Shown: in pieces, positions 26,385-35,592 of the stretch | How the letters are laid out: every line of letters begins with the position of its first letter | Position numbering within the stretch: position 1 is the stretch's first letter | Position numbers and translations under genes: made by a program | The notes under the pieces: generated by a model | Seen by the model: only the letters and a program-made list of their open reading frames with translations | The model's database searches: none | What the model was told of the DNA's origin: nothing | Origin: Bacteroidales bacterium UBA1189 | GTDB taxonomy: Bacteria > Bacteroidota > Bacteroidia > Bacteroidales > Bacteroidaceae | Assembly (NCBI GenBank): GCA_002309805.1 | Contig: DBYJ01000026.1 | Location: forward strand, 34,738 to 98,737 | DNA: 64,000 nucleotides | Reading direction: 5' to 3'

Positions 26385-28535
26385 ATGAGCAGTTCAGAAC
26401 TGAAAATCGTGAAAAGGAACGGGGTTTTAGTTCCGTTCTCCATTGAGAAAATCAAAAACGCCGTCCGCAAAGCATTCCTTTCGGTCGGCACGTTTGCCAC
26501 CGAAGAAGACCTCACCAACATCCTCGCGCGCGTGAATATTAGTAATGGAATGAGCGTGGAGGAAATCCAGAACCAAGTGGAAGTGGCGCTGATGGCGGAG
26601 AAATACTTTGCCGTGGCCAAGAGCTACATGCTCTATCGCCAACACCACACCGAGGACCGCGAGACGGTGGAGAAACTAAACTTCCTCACCGGCTATGTCG
26701 ATGCCGCCAATGCTGCCACCGGCAGCAAGTTCGATGCCAACGCCAATGTGGAGAACAAGAACATCGCCACCCTCATCAGCGAACTGCCCAAGCAGAGCTT
26801 CATCCGCTTGAACCGCCGTCTGCTTACCGATCGCCTGCGCGAGATGTATGGCCGCGAACTGCCTGACAAATACCTTCGTCTGCTCAACCAGCACTTTATC
26901 TATAAAAACGACGAAACCAGCCTTGCTAACTACTGCGCCTCCATCACCATGTATCCGTGGCTGTTAGAGGGCTTGAAACCCCTAGGCGGCATCTCCACAG
27001 CCCCTACCAACCTCAAGTCATTCTGCGGCGGATTCGTCAACATGGTATTCATGGTTTCCAGTATGCTCAGCGGCGCATGCGCTACGCCTGAGTTCCTTAT
27101 GTACATGAACTACTTCATCGGCAAGGAGTATGGCGAAGATTACTACCTCCATGCCAACGACGTTGTTGACCTCTCGAAAAAACAGCGCACCATTGACAAC
27201 GTCATCTGCGACGGTTTCCAACAGGTTGTCTACACCCTCAACCAGCCTGCTGGCGCACGCAACTACCAGAGCGTGTTCTGGAATATCTCTTACTACGACC
27301 GCTACTACTTCGAGAGCCTTTTCGGTGAATTCCGCTTCCCCGACGGCTCAAAGCCCCATTGGGAATCGCTTAGCTGGCTGCAGAAGCGTTTCATGAAGTG
27401 GTTTAACAAGGAGCGCACGAAGGCTGTCCTTACCTTCCCCGTTGAGACCATGGCCCTGCTCAGCAAGGACGGTGACGTGATGGATACCGAATGGGGCGAC
27501 TTCACTGCCGAGATGTACTCCGAGGGACACTCCTTCTTCACCTACATCAGCGATAATGCCGACTCACTCTCCTCGTGCTGTCGTCTGCGCAACGAGATTC
27601 AGGACAACGGTTTCAGCTATACCCTTGGTGCCGGCGGCGTCAGCACAGGTTCAAAGAGCGTCCTCACCATCAACCTCAATCGCTGCATCCAGTATGCTGT
27701 CCGCGGTGGACTCAACTATATGGACTACCTCGAGGAAATCGTCGATCTCGTCCACAAAGTACAGCTCGGCTACAACGAGAACCTCAAGGAACTCGACCGC
27801 AAGGGCATGCTCCCTCTCTTCACTACAGGCTACATCAACCTCTCGCGCCAGTACCTCACCATCGGCGTCAACGGCCTTGTGGAGGCTGCTGAATTCCTCG
27901 GCATCACCATCAACGACAACCCCGAGTACGAACGCTTCGTCCAGGATGTGCTGGGGCTCATCGAGCGCTACAACAAAAAGTACCGCAAGAAGGATGTCCT
28001 CTTCAACTGCGAAATGATTCCCGCCGAGAACGTTGGTGTGAAGCACGCCAAGTGGGACCGCGAGGACGGCTACCAGGTGCCGCGCGACTGCTACAACTCA
28101 TACTTCTATATCGTCGAGGACACCACGCTGAACGTGCTTGACAAGTTCCGCCTGCACGGACGCCGCTACGTCGAGCACCTCACGGGTGGTTCGGCCCTCC
28201 ATTGCAACCTTGAGAGTCACCTCTCACGGGCTCAGTATCGCCAGTTGCTGCGTGTGGCAGCCGTCGAAGGGTGCAACTACTTCACCTTCAACATCCCCAA
28301 CACGCTTTGCAACGACTGTGGCCATATCGACAAACGCTACCTCAAGGAGTGTCCTTGCTGCCACAGCACCGATGTGGACTACCTCACCCGCATCATCGGC
28401 TACATGAAACGCGTTAGCAACTTCTCTCTCCCCCGCCAGCAGGAGGCTGCCCGCCGCTACTACGCCAGCAGGGACAAAGCTCCCCAGGCGGCCATGGTGG
28501 AGGCAGAGGCTGAGGCGGAAGCTGTATTATGCTAA
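26385..28535 (+). CDS. nrdD: Anaerobic ribonucleoside-triphosphate reductase
   Basis: Class III ribonucleotide reductase, making deoxynucleotides without oxygen. The N-terminal ATP-cone (VKRNGVLVPFSIEKIKNAVR) gives allosteric control; the barrel follows; near the C terminus are the zinc-site cysteines in CNDCGHIDKRYLKECPCC (about 642-660) and the glycyl-radical site RIIGYM (Gly near 671). 716 residues is normal. It overlaps nrdG by seven bases. The C-terminal Ala/Glu run (EAEAEAEA) after residue 700 is not part of the conserved enzyme. Confidence 0.95.
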   Translation: MSSSELKIVKRNGVLVPFSIEKIKNAVRKAFLSVGTFATEEDLTNILARVNISNGMSVEEIQNQVEVALMAEKYFAVAKSYMLYRQHHTEDRETVEKLNFLTGYVDAANAATGSKFDANANVENKNIATLISELPKQSFIRLNRRLLTDRLREMYGRELPDKYLRLLNQHFIYKNDETSLANYCASITMYPWLLEGLKPLGGISTAPTNLKSFCGGFVNMVFMVSSMLSGACATPEFLMYMNYFIGKEYGEDYYLHANDVVDLSKKQRTIDNVICDGFQQVVYTLNQPAGARNYQSVFWNISYYDRYYFESLFGEFRFPDGSKPHWESLSWLQKRFMKWFNKERTKAVLTFPVETMALLSKDGDVMDTEWGDFTAEMYSEGHSFFTYISDNADSLSSCCRLRNEIQDNGFSYTLGAGGVSTGSKSVLTINLNRCIQYAVRGGLNYMDYLEEIVDLVHKVQLGYNENLKELDRKGMLPLFTTGYINLSRQYLTIGVNGLVEAAEFLGITINDNPEYERFVQDVLGLIERYNKKYRKKDVLFNCEMIPAENVGVKHAKWDREDGYQVPRDCYNSYFYIVEDTTLNVLDKFRLHGRRYVEHLTGGSALHCNLESHLSRAQYRQLLRVAAVEGCNYFTFNIPNTLCNDCGHIDKRYLKECPCCHSTDVDYLTRIIGYMKRVSNFSLPRQQEAARRYYASRDKAPQAAMVEAEAEAEAVLC

Positions 28536-29005
28536 AGTACGTTGACTACGACATTGTCTTCGACGAGGTTCCGGACGAAGTGGCACTGGCTGTCAGCCTT
28601 TCCCTTTGTCCGAACCACTGCGAAGGCTGCCATAGTCCCCATCTGCGTCAGGACATTGGCGAGGAGCTTACCTTGGAGCGCCTCGCCTCCATTATCCGCT
28701 GCTACCGAAGTGGCATCACCTGCCTCTGCCTGATGGGCGGTGACGGCGACACACGCTCCCTGGAGCAGCTCGCCCGTTCGCTCCGCACCTCCTTCCCCAC
28801 CCTGCGTCTCGCCTGGTACTCAGGCTGTCAGCAATTGCCTGCGAACATGGACATCACCGTTTGGGACTACGTAAAACTGGGCCCCTACATCTCCAAACTG
28901 GGCCCCCTCACCAGCCCCATCACTAACCAGCGCCTCTACCGCATCTGCCCCGATGCCACCTTCGACGACCTCACGCCCCGTTTCTGGAGAAACAAAGCCC
29001 CCTGA
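28529..29005 (+). CDS. nrdG: Anaerobic ribonucleotide reductase activating enzyme
   Basis: Radical SAM protein that generates the glycyl radical on NrdD. The iron-sulfur motif CPNHCEGC (Cys27, Cys31, Cys34) has the standard CxxxCxxC spacing, and LMGGDGD fits the SAM-binding GGE-like position. At 158 residues it is typical. Overlap with nrdD makes coupling of the pair likely. Confidence 0.93.
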   Translation: MLKYVDYDIVFDEVPDEVALAVSLSLCPNHCEGCHSPHLRQDIGEELTLERLASIIRCYRSGITCLCLMGGDGDTRSLEQLARSLRTSFPTLRLAWYSGCQQLPANMDITVWDYVKLGPYISKLGPLTSPITNQRLYRICPDATFDDLTPRFWRNKAP

Positions 29006-29069
29006 AAGCAAGGGGTGAGACATAATAGTGCCATCTCTTCCGATACCGTTATTAACTACAAAAAAGACA

Positions 29070-30554
29070 ATGAAAAACATCACTCCGCATCTTCTCTTCC
29101 TCTGTCTTCTTACGGGTGTAGCACTCAGCGTCATTGGCTGCACGAAGAAAGTTGACGCCCCTGCCCCCTACGGTGCTGTGCCCACAGCGCGTCAGTTGGC
29201 GTGGCACGACATGCAGATGTATGCCTTCATCCATTTTACCACAACCACCTACCGCGATGTGGAATGGGGCTATGGCGATGCAGCGCCCGACGAGTTCCAG
29301 CCCACCCGTTTCAATCCCCGCCAATGGGTGGAGGTGCTGAAGGCTGCCGGTATGAAAGGTGTGGTACTCACCGCCAAGCATCACGACGGCTTCTGCCTAT
29401 GGCCCAGCCAACTGACAGACTATAGCGTAGCTCACAGCACATGGATGGAGGGCAAGGGCGACGTCGTGGGGGCACTCTCGAAAGAGGCTGCACGTGCCGG
29501 GCTGAAGTTCGGCGTCTACCTCTCGCCCTGGGATCGCCACGACCTACGCTACGGCACCCCTGCCTACATCGACTATTTCCGAGGGCAGTTGCGCGAGCTG
29601 CTCACCCAGTACGGCCCCATCTTCGAGGTTTGGCAGGATGGCGCCAATGGCGGCGACGGCTACTACGGCGGCCTCTGCGAACGGCGCGTCATCGACAACC
29701 GCACCTACTACGACTGGACTACCACCGACACCCTCATCCGCGAACTCCAGCCTATGGCCTGCATCTTCAGCGACGGCGGCCCCGACACACGCTGGTGCGG
29801 CAATGAAAGCGGCTCCGTGGGCGACCCAAATTGGGCCACCCTCAATCGCAACAACTATGCCCCCGGCCGTGCCAACGGGCGCGGACTGCAGCATGGCGAT
29901 GTCGGAGGCACCCATTGGGTACCCGCCGAGGTCGATGTCTCCATCCGCCCGGGATGGTTCTACCACCAGCGCGAGGACGACCGAGTGAAGAGTGTCGCCC
30001 AACTTATGGATATCTACTACACTTCCGTAGGTCGCGGCTCGAACCTCATCCTCAACGTCCCTCCCACCAAGGACGGCCTTATCCACCCCATCGACTCAGC
30101 CCGTCTCGTGGCCTTCGGAAAGGCGCTGCAGCGCGAGTTTAGTCGTCCGCTGAAGACGAGTGCCATCAAGTCGCTTCGGGCATCCAACGTACGTCGCGGC
30201 TTCCCCGCCCGCTTTGTGGTTGATGCAGACAATCAGACCTTTTGGGGCACGAACGACGATGTCCGTGAGGCTACGCTAACGATGACGCTACGCCGCCCAA
30301 CGCCCCTCTACTGCCTCCGTCTGCGCGAGCCCATCCGCCTCGGCCAGCGCATCGACCACTTCCGCATCGAAGCCCTCGCCCCATCGGGTGAGTGGAAGCC
30401 CGTCGCCGACGGCACCACTATCGGCCCTCAGCGCATCCTGCGCCTGCCCGAAGGCACCGAGGCCAGCGCCATCCGCCTCACTGTGGGCAGTGCCGAAGCC
30501 TACCCCCTGCTCAGCGAAGTGCAGTTCTTCCTTCCTCCTGAAGACGCCGAATGA
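29070..30554 (+). CDS. GH29 alpha-L-fucosidase lipoprotein
   Basis: About 494 residues starting at MKNITPHLLF; the signal ends in the lipobox VIGC (Cys24). The GH29 barrel is recognised by AFIHFTTTTYRD, KHHDGFCLWPS, FGVYLSPWDRH and the nucleophile strand EVWQDGANG, followed by DGGPDTRWCGNE. The C-terminal part (near 380 on) is a beta domain resembling a carbohydrate-binding discoidin fold. It would cleave alpha-linked fucose at the cell surface or in the periplasm. The last four bases overlap the next gene's start. An earlier GTG at 29028 is rejected because it lacks signal features. Confidence 0.87.
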   Translation: MKNITPHLLFLCLLTGVALSVIGCTKKVDAPAPYGAVPTARQLAWHDMQMYAFIHFTTTTYRDVEWGYGDAAPDEFQPTRFNPRQWVEVLKAAGMKGVVLTAKHHDGFCLWPSQLTDYSVAHSTWMEGKGDVVGALSKEAARAGLKFGVYLSPWDRHDLRYGTPAYIDYFRGQLRELLTQYGPIFEVWQDGANGGDGYYGGLCERRVIDNRTYYDWTTTDTLIRELQPMACIFSDGGPDTRWCGNESGSVGDPNWATLNRNNYAPGRANGRGLQHGDVGGTHWVPAEVDVSIRPGWFYHQREDDRVKSVAQLMDIYYTSVGRGSNLILNVPPTKDGLIHPIDSARLVAFGKALQREFSRPLKTSAIKSLRASNVRRGFPARFVVDADNQTFWGTNDDVREATLTMTLRRPTPLYCLRLREPIRLGQRIDHFRIEALAPSGEWKPVADGTTIGPQRILRLPEGTEASAIRLTVGSAEAYPLLSEVQFFLPPEDAE

Positions 30555-31612
30555 CCTCTCGTATCCGCGCCCATGTCTTTGCTGCCATGGCCATGCTGGT
30601 GGGTTGTCTGTGGCTTCCATTGACGACATCGGCTCAGACATCCTCCGTCCCGCTGCGCATAGGCTTCTTCAATGCGGAGAATCTCTTTGATTGTCAGCAC
30701 GACAGCCTGACGGATGACTTTGAATTCCTTCCTGACGGACGCCGGCGCTGGACCCACACCCGCTACCATACGAAACTGCGCCGCGTGGCTGAAGTCATTG
30801 CCTCGATGGGCAGCGACGACGTACCTGCGCTCGTCGGCCTCTGCGAGGTGGAGAATGATAGTTGCCTCACCGACCTGACGCGGCGCTCGCCCCTTCGAGC
30901 GGCAGCCTACAGCTATGTGATGTCGCATGGCGATGACCCACGCGGCATCGACGTTGCCCTGCTTTACCGCCCTGCCTTCTTCCATCTTCTCCATGCCACA
31001 GAGCATGCCGTCCCTGTGCACGCCGTCCGCCGCGATGCCTATGCCCGCCCCATGCTCCGTGTCAGCGGCGTGCTCCTCACGGGCGATACGCTCGACGTCC
31101 TCGTCTGCCACTGGCCCAGCCGTTTGAATGGCACGCGCGCCTCAGAGCCTCTGCGCAGCATGGCTGCCTCGGTGGTACAGGCGGTGTGCGACTCGCTGCT
31201 GGCGGTGCGCACAAAAGCCCTTGTCCTTGTCATGGGTGACTTCAATGAGCCTCCTACGGGCCCTTCCGTTGCTTGGCTGGAGGACGGCGCCCACCTCGTC
31301 AACCTTGCCAGCACGGCACAGCCCATGTATCCCCCCAAGCGGCGCTCCGACTGCAACGGCACCTACAGATACAAAGGGCGTTGGGAGCAGCTCGACCAGA
31401 TGCTCGTCAGCCCTGCCTTGGCAGCTTACCTCCCCGCGTCGGGCAACGGCAGTAACCCTACGCTCACCATCTATAATGCTACGTTCCTCTTGGAGCGCGA
31501 GCCTATCTATGGCGGCCTGCGTCCCTACCGCACGTACATCGGCCAGCGCTACCATTCCGGCTATAGCGACCACCTGCCTGTCTTTGCCGACTTTCTCCTC
31601 CCGCTGGATTAG
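30551..31612 (+). CDS. Secreted endonuclease/exonuclease/phosphatase-family protein
   Basis: A 353-residue exported protein of the EEP (DNase I-like) fold. After the signal (AMAMLVGCLWLPLTTSAQ) come the family landmarks GFFNAENLFD, LCEVEND (catalytic Glu), LVCHWPSRL, VMGDFNEPP and YSDHLPVFADF (catalytic His). These enzymes cut phosphodiester or phosphomonoester bonds; the substrate is unknown. It overlaps the fucosidase stop by four bases, so the two are coupled even though no functional link is obvious. A strong terminator follows. Confidence 0.85.
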   Translation: MTSRIRAHVFAAMAMLVGCLWLPLTTSAQTSSVPLRIGFFNAENLFDCQHDSLTDDFEFLPDGRRRWTHTRYHTKLRRVAEVIASMGSDDVPALVGLCEVENDSCLTDLTRRSPLRAAAYSYVMSHGDDPRGIDVALLYRPAFFHLLHATEHAVPVHAVRRDAYARPMLRVSGVLLTGDTLDVLVCHWPSRLNGTRASEPLRSMAASVVQAVCDSLLAVRTKALVLVMGDFNEPPTGPSVAWLEDGAHLVNLASTAQPMYPPKRRSDCNGTYRYKGRWEQLDQMLVSPALAAYLPASGNGSNPTLTIYNATFLLEREPIYGGLRPYRTYIGQRYHSGYSDHLPVFADFLLPLD

Positions 31613-31683
31613 CTATTTTACATAATGAAGATTCTCTGTCTGGATTAGCGTCACACAAGGAAAGAGAGTCAACCATCAAACAT

Positions 31684-31714
31684 AATCTGACCCGACGTTT
31701 TGTCGGGTCAGATT
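31684..31714 (+). terminator. Bidirectional terminator between convergent genes
   Basis: AATCTGACCCGAC (31684-31696) pairs perfectly with GTCGGGTCAGATT (31702-31714) around a five-base loop. The arms are symmetric and it sits between convergent genes; the T-rich tail on either side is weak. Confidence 0.8.
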
Positions 31715-31776
31715 GTATAGGTACAAAAAGTCTGTAAAAGGATATTTTTTAACGCGTAGCAGCGTAGCAACACCCG

Positions 31777-33396
31777 CTATTTGCTGATACGGAGGACGGG
31801 AGCGATGGCGTTGCAGGGTGCGGGGAGCTGAACGACGAGGCCTTCGGCGGTCTGACGGGCGCGGACGTTGCCATAGCCCAGCAGACGGACGCTGGTGATG
31901 GAGCGGCGGAAGTAGGGATTGCCCTTGGCCAGCGACTTGATGACGAGGCGGCCGTCCTCAGGCCAGCCCATAGCGGTAACGTAGAGGTAGCGTTTTGTCT
32001 GATTGAAGCGGATGTCAGCAGCGGTCATGTGACTATACTCGCCATCGTTGAAGCCTTGGGCGTTGATGGCGATGTTCTTCTCGGCCACAGGGCCTTCGCC
32101 GAAGATGTCCCACGGACGGGTACCAAAGATGCTCTCGCCGTTGACGGTCATCCAGGCTTCGAGGTCGTCGAGGATGGCAGCCTCCTTCTCGTCGTAGGTG
32201 CCGTCGGCGCGGAGGGGCACGCTGAGGAGCAGATTGCCGTTCTTCGAGACGATGTCGACAAGCTGGCGGACGACGGTAGCGGCGCTCTTGTACTGGTTGC
32301 GCTCGTAGATGGAGGTGTTGTAGTGCCAGCCGCCGATGCAGTTGCATGTCTGCCAAGGCTCAGGGACGATGAAGTTGGGTGCACCGCGCTCGACGTCCCA
32401 GGTGATAGCACGGCGCTCGGCCTCGTCAAGAATCTTGCAGGTCATGACGCCCTGGGGGTTGGAGTTGTAGAAGTGGGCGGCAATCTTCAGTCCGCAGTCG
32501 CTGATGGGATAGAAGGGTAGCTTGGTGACGTCGAAATAGATGATGTCGGGTTGATAGCGGTTGATGGCGTCGAGGGTACGGTCGTAGAAGTTGGTGACGA
32601 AGTCTGCCGAGGGCGGACAGGCGCCGTTGCCCCATCCCCACTGGCCGTGGATGGCGCCGTTGTCCCACGAGCCCTTGCTCATGGGATGGCGCTGCTGATA
32701 GAGCATCTGCGGGTCGAGGCCGTCCCACCACTTGCCCTTGCCGTCGGCAGCGGTGAGGTTGCCATCATAGTAGACGCCAGTCTTTGGGCCCTTGAGGTCG
32801 TAGCGCTGCGAGGGCTCATACCACGTCCAGGCATGATCAGCATGGAACGAGATGCCGAGGGGAAGGCCGTACTTCTTGGCCGCACGGGCCCAGCCCTCGA
32901 GGATGTCGCGCTCGGGACCCATGCGGACAGAGTTCCACGGCTGGTACTTGGAGTCCCAGAGGTCGAAGTTGTCGTGGTGGTTGCCGAGCACAAAGAAGTA
33001 CTTGGCTCCAGCGCGCTTGTAACGTTCAACCAGCTTGTCGGGATCCCAGTTCTCCGCCTTGAAGAGGGGCAGGATGTCCTTGAAACCCACTTCGGAGGGG
33101 TGGCCGTAGTGGGCGACGTGGTAGTTGTACTCACGCGAGCCTTCCATATACATCGAGCGGGCCATCCAATCGCCCGTACCCTCGACGCATTGCGGCCCCC
33201 AGTGAGCCCAGATGCCGAACTTGGCATCGCGGAACCACTCGGGCGTCACATGGTCGGAGAGCGACTCCCAAGTAGGTTGGAACTTGCCCGTCTTCATCGG
33301 CTCATGTGCTTCCGACACGGGCACCTGATAGGGCTGAGCGACCATGACCAGCGACCACGCGCTGATGGCTGCCAACAGAAAGAGATGTTTTTTCAT
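31777..33396 (-). CDS. GH29 alpha-L-fucosidase, secreted
   Basis: A 539-residue exported enzyme (signal MKKHLFLLAAISAWSLVMVAQ). GH29 features: FGIWAHWGPQC near residue 60, FVLGNHHDNFDLWDS near 135, GISFHADHAW near 183, PDIIYFDVTKLPFY (nucleophile region) and the C-terminal beta domain. No lipobox, so periplasmic or released. It is the last gene of the minus-strand operon with the MDR dehydrogenase, amidohydrolase and aldo/keto reductase, which suggests that fucose it releases is oxidised by those enzymes. It differs strongly from the other GH29 at 29070, probably a different subfamily. Confidence 0.88.
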   Translation of the reverse strand: MKKHLFLLAAISAWSLVMVAQPYQVPVSEAHEPMKTGKFQPTWESLSDHVTPEWFRDAKFGIWAHWGPQCVEGTGDWMARSMYMEGSREYNYHVAHYGHPSEVGFKDILPLFKAENWDPDKLVERYKRAGAKYFFVLGNHHDNFDLWDSKYQPWNSVRMGPERDILEGWARAAKKYGLPLGISFHADHAWTWYEPSQRYDLKGPKTGVYYDGNLTAADGKGKWWDGLDPQMLYQQRHPMSKGSWDNGAIHGQWGWGNGACPPSADFVTNFYDRTLDAINRYQPDIIYFDVTKLPFYPISDCGLKIAAHFYNSNPQGVMTCKILDEAERRAITWDVERGAPNFIVPEPWQTCNCIGGWHYNTSIYERNQYKSAATVVRQLVDIVSKNGNLLLSVPLRADGTYDEKEAAILDDLEAWMTVNGESIFGTRPWDIFGEGPVAEKNIAINAQGFNDGEYSHMTAADIRFNQTKRYLYVTAMGWPEDGRLVIKSLAKGNPYFRRSITSVRLLGYGNVRARQTAEGLVVQLPAPCNAIAPVLRISK

Positions 33397-33427
33397 AATA
33401 AGATTGAATATTGATTTTTTTGACTTA

Positions 33428-34468
33428 TCACATTTTCACAAGGATACGAAAGACCTTGCCGGGGGCTTCGGCCCATTGGGTCATGGCATCGGAGGCTTCT
33501 TCAGGAGCGACAACGCGACTGACGAGGGCATCAATCGTAGCTTGTTGGCTCGTAGACCCGTTAACTTGTTGCCCCCTCAAATAGCGGATAACGGCGCGGA
33601 AATCGGCAGGCAGGGCGTTGCGCGAGCCGCGGATATCGAGCTCCTTCTGTACAAAAAACTTCGTCTGGAAGGTGACCTCGCTCTTGGCATAGCCGATGCA
33701 GACGACACGCCCCGTGAAGGCAACCTCGTCGACAGCCATGCGATAGGTAACGGGGCTGCCCACAGCCTCGATGATAACGTCGGGGCCGAATCCGGAGGTG
33801 AGCTCGATGAGCTGGGCATGGACATCGTCGGAGAGCGTGTTGACCACATGGGCAGCACCCAGCCTCCGGGCAAGGGCAAGTTTCTCGTCGTCGATGTCGG
33901 CAGCGATGACGGTAGCACCACGCAGGGCGGCGCGCACAATGGCTCCCATACCCACCATGCCGCAGCCGATAACCATCACCACGTCGCTGTCGGTGACAGC
34001 TGCACGGCTAACGGCGTGGAAGCCCACGCTCATCGGCTCAATGAGGGCACAAGTACGGGCATCAAGCCCTTCGGCTGGGATAATCTTCTGCCAAGGGAGC
34101 GCGATGCGCTCGCGCATGGCACCGTTGCGCTGCACGCCGAGCGTCTCGTTATGCTCACAGGCATTAACGCGTCCACCCCGGCACGAGGCACATTGCCCGC
34201 AGTTAGTGTAGGGGTTGACGGTGACGACCATGCCGGGGCGCAGCGTGTCGGGCACATCCTCCCCCACCCGCTCAATCACCGCGCCAATCTCGTGGCCGGG
34301 GATAACGGGCATGCGAACCATGGGATTGCGCCCCAGGAACGTGTTGAGGTCGGAGCCGCAGAAGCCCACATACTGCAAGCGGAGAAGCACTTCGCCAGCC
34401 TTAAGCTCAGGCTCGGGAATCTCCACAACTGCCATCTGGCGTTCAGAAAGAATCTGTATTGCTTTCAT
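33428..34468 (-). CDS. Zinc-dependent MDR alcohol/sugar-acid dehydrogenase (LgoD-like)
   Basis: 346 residues from MKAIQILSER; upstream in-frame codons are not conserved-looking. Catalytic zinc ligands Cys in GFCGSD and the GHEIG pair, structural-zinc lobe CGQCASC and NAC, and the NAD-binding GCGMVGMGAI are present. The FFVQKELDIRGSRNAL segment resembles E. coli LgoD (L-galactonate dehydrogenase). In this operon it may oxidise fuconate, galactonate or a keto-deoxy intermediate. A short Q/S/T segment (QQVNGSTSQQ) looks like translated GTTAACTTGTTG-type repeat DNA. NAD is inferred as cofactor. Confidence 0.82.
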   Translation of the reverse strand: MKAIQILSERQMAVVEIPEPELKAGEVLLRLQYVGFCGSDLNTFLGRNPMVRMPVIPGHEIGAVIERVGEDVPDTLRPGMVVTVNPYTNCGQCASCRGGRVNACEHNETLGVQRNGAMRERIALPWQKIIPAEGLDARTCALIEPMSVGFHAVSRAAVTDSDVVMVIGCGMVGMGAIVRAALRGATVIAADIDDEKLALARRLGAAHVVNTLSDDVHAQLIELTSGFGPDVIIEAVGSPVTYRMAVDEVAFTGRVVCIGYAKSEVTFQTKFFVQKELDIRGSRNALPADFRAVIRYLRGQQVNGSTSQQATIDALVSRVVAPEEASDAMTQWAEAPGKVFRILVKM

Positions 34469-34522
34469 TATTATTCTGTTTTTGGAGTCAATGGTCAAAA
34501 ATCTATTGACTTTCAACTCCTA

Positions 34523-35449
34523 TCATTCTGACATATTTTTTATATAAGGTAAATCGGGCAGGTTTTGGAAGCCGTAGAAACGGCAGGCGTTATCGCCCAG
34601 GAAGAGCCGCTTCGCCTCGTCGGTAAGCTCGGTGGAACGGCTGATGAAATCGTAGCTCATGCGGTAGGTAATGGCGGTGATTGTACGGGGGTAGTCGCTG
34701 CCCCACATCAGTTTCTCCCAGCCCACAAGGTCTACCGCCTCACGGATGGCGCGCACGGCGCTTGGGAAAGGATAGAACTCGCTATTGTAGAGCCACGTGA
34801 TACCTCCCGACTCCACCATGACGTTTGCGTTCTGGGCAAGTCGGATTTGCTCTCTCCAGTCGGGGTTCTCCCACGGTGGGGTGACAGGTGGGGCTGCCAT
34901 GCCGAGGTGCCCGATGGCGATGCGCAGACAGGGACACATGCTGATGACTTCGCGTAGCTCGTCAACCTGCGTCATGCCGTCGGCAAGGGTGATGGAGAGG
35001 TAGGCGCCCCGTTGCTCCATGAGGCGGAACACCTGCATCATCTCCGAGCTGCAGAGCGAGCGTCCCAGCAGGCGGTGACCCGGAATGGCAAGGCCGCGGA
35101 AGCCATCGTCAAGAAGACGGACAGCCTCGGCATAGAAACCATCATGCAGCCAGTCAGGCATACCATAGACGAAGAAGCGCTCGGGCCACATGCGGGCGAC
35201 GGTGGAGAGATAGTCGTTCTGCAAGCCGTCGATGAACTCCTGCACGACTACGGCAGCTGCTACTTGGGCATAATCCATGTTGGAGAGGAACACTTCGGCG
35301 GTGTTTCGGCCGTCAATCATAAAGGGCGGGAGCATCTGCACCTCCTCGCCGAAAAATAGCGAGCGCCCGTTCGTCAACGTCCGGATGGGAAGCCCGTTCC
35401 ACTCTGTATCCTGACGCAGCCATAAGTGGCTATGGGAATCAATAATCAT
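34523..35449 (-). CDS. Amidohydrolase, putative L-fuconolactonase
   Basis: A 308-residue amidohydrolase (TIM-barrel, COG3618-like). It opens with DSHSHLW (metal-binding HxH), has IAIGHLGM in mid-protein and MWGSDYPRT near the end, the typical Asp-bearing strand of lactonases that act on sugar lactones such as L-fucono-1,5-lactone. Cytoplasmic. It lies between the aldo/keto reductase and the MDR dehydrogenase, which is the order expected if the reductase makes the lactone and this enzyme opens it. The fucose assignment rests on that context. Confidence 0.75.
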   Translation of the reverse strand: MIIDSHSHLWLRQDTEWNGLPIRTLTNGRSLFFGEEVQMLPPFMIDGRNTAEVFLSNMDYAQVAAAVVVQEFIDGLQNDYLSTVARMWPERFFVYGMPDWLHDGFYAEAVRLLDDGFRGLAIPGHRLLGRSLCSSEMMQVFRLMEQRGAYLSITLADGMTQVDELREVISMCPCLRIAIGHLGMAAPPVTPPWENPDWREQIRLAQNANVMVESGGITWLYNSEFYPFPSAVRAIREAVDLVGWEKLMWGSDYPRTITAITYRMSYDFISRSTELTDEAKRLFLGDNACRFYGFQNLPDLPYIKNMSE

Positions 35450-35470
35450 TATGTTATTTACTATTTTTCT

Positions 35471-35590
35471 ATTTACGATTTACGATTTATTTTCCGATTT
35501 GATTATTTATCCTTTTATCTTTTGTTTCCCAAATAACTAAATATTTCAATTGTCAATCAATTGTAAATAGTAAATTGTCAAATCGTAAAT
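35471..35590. repeat. AT-rich inverted repeat between operon genes
   Basis: ATTTACGATT (35471-35480) pairs with AATCGTAAAT (35581-35590), and CAATTG words pair inside (near 35537 and 35548). It fills most of the gap between the aldo/keto reductase stop and the amidohydrolase start. Confidence 0.6.
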
Positions 35591-35592
35591 CA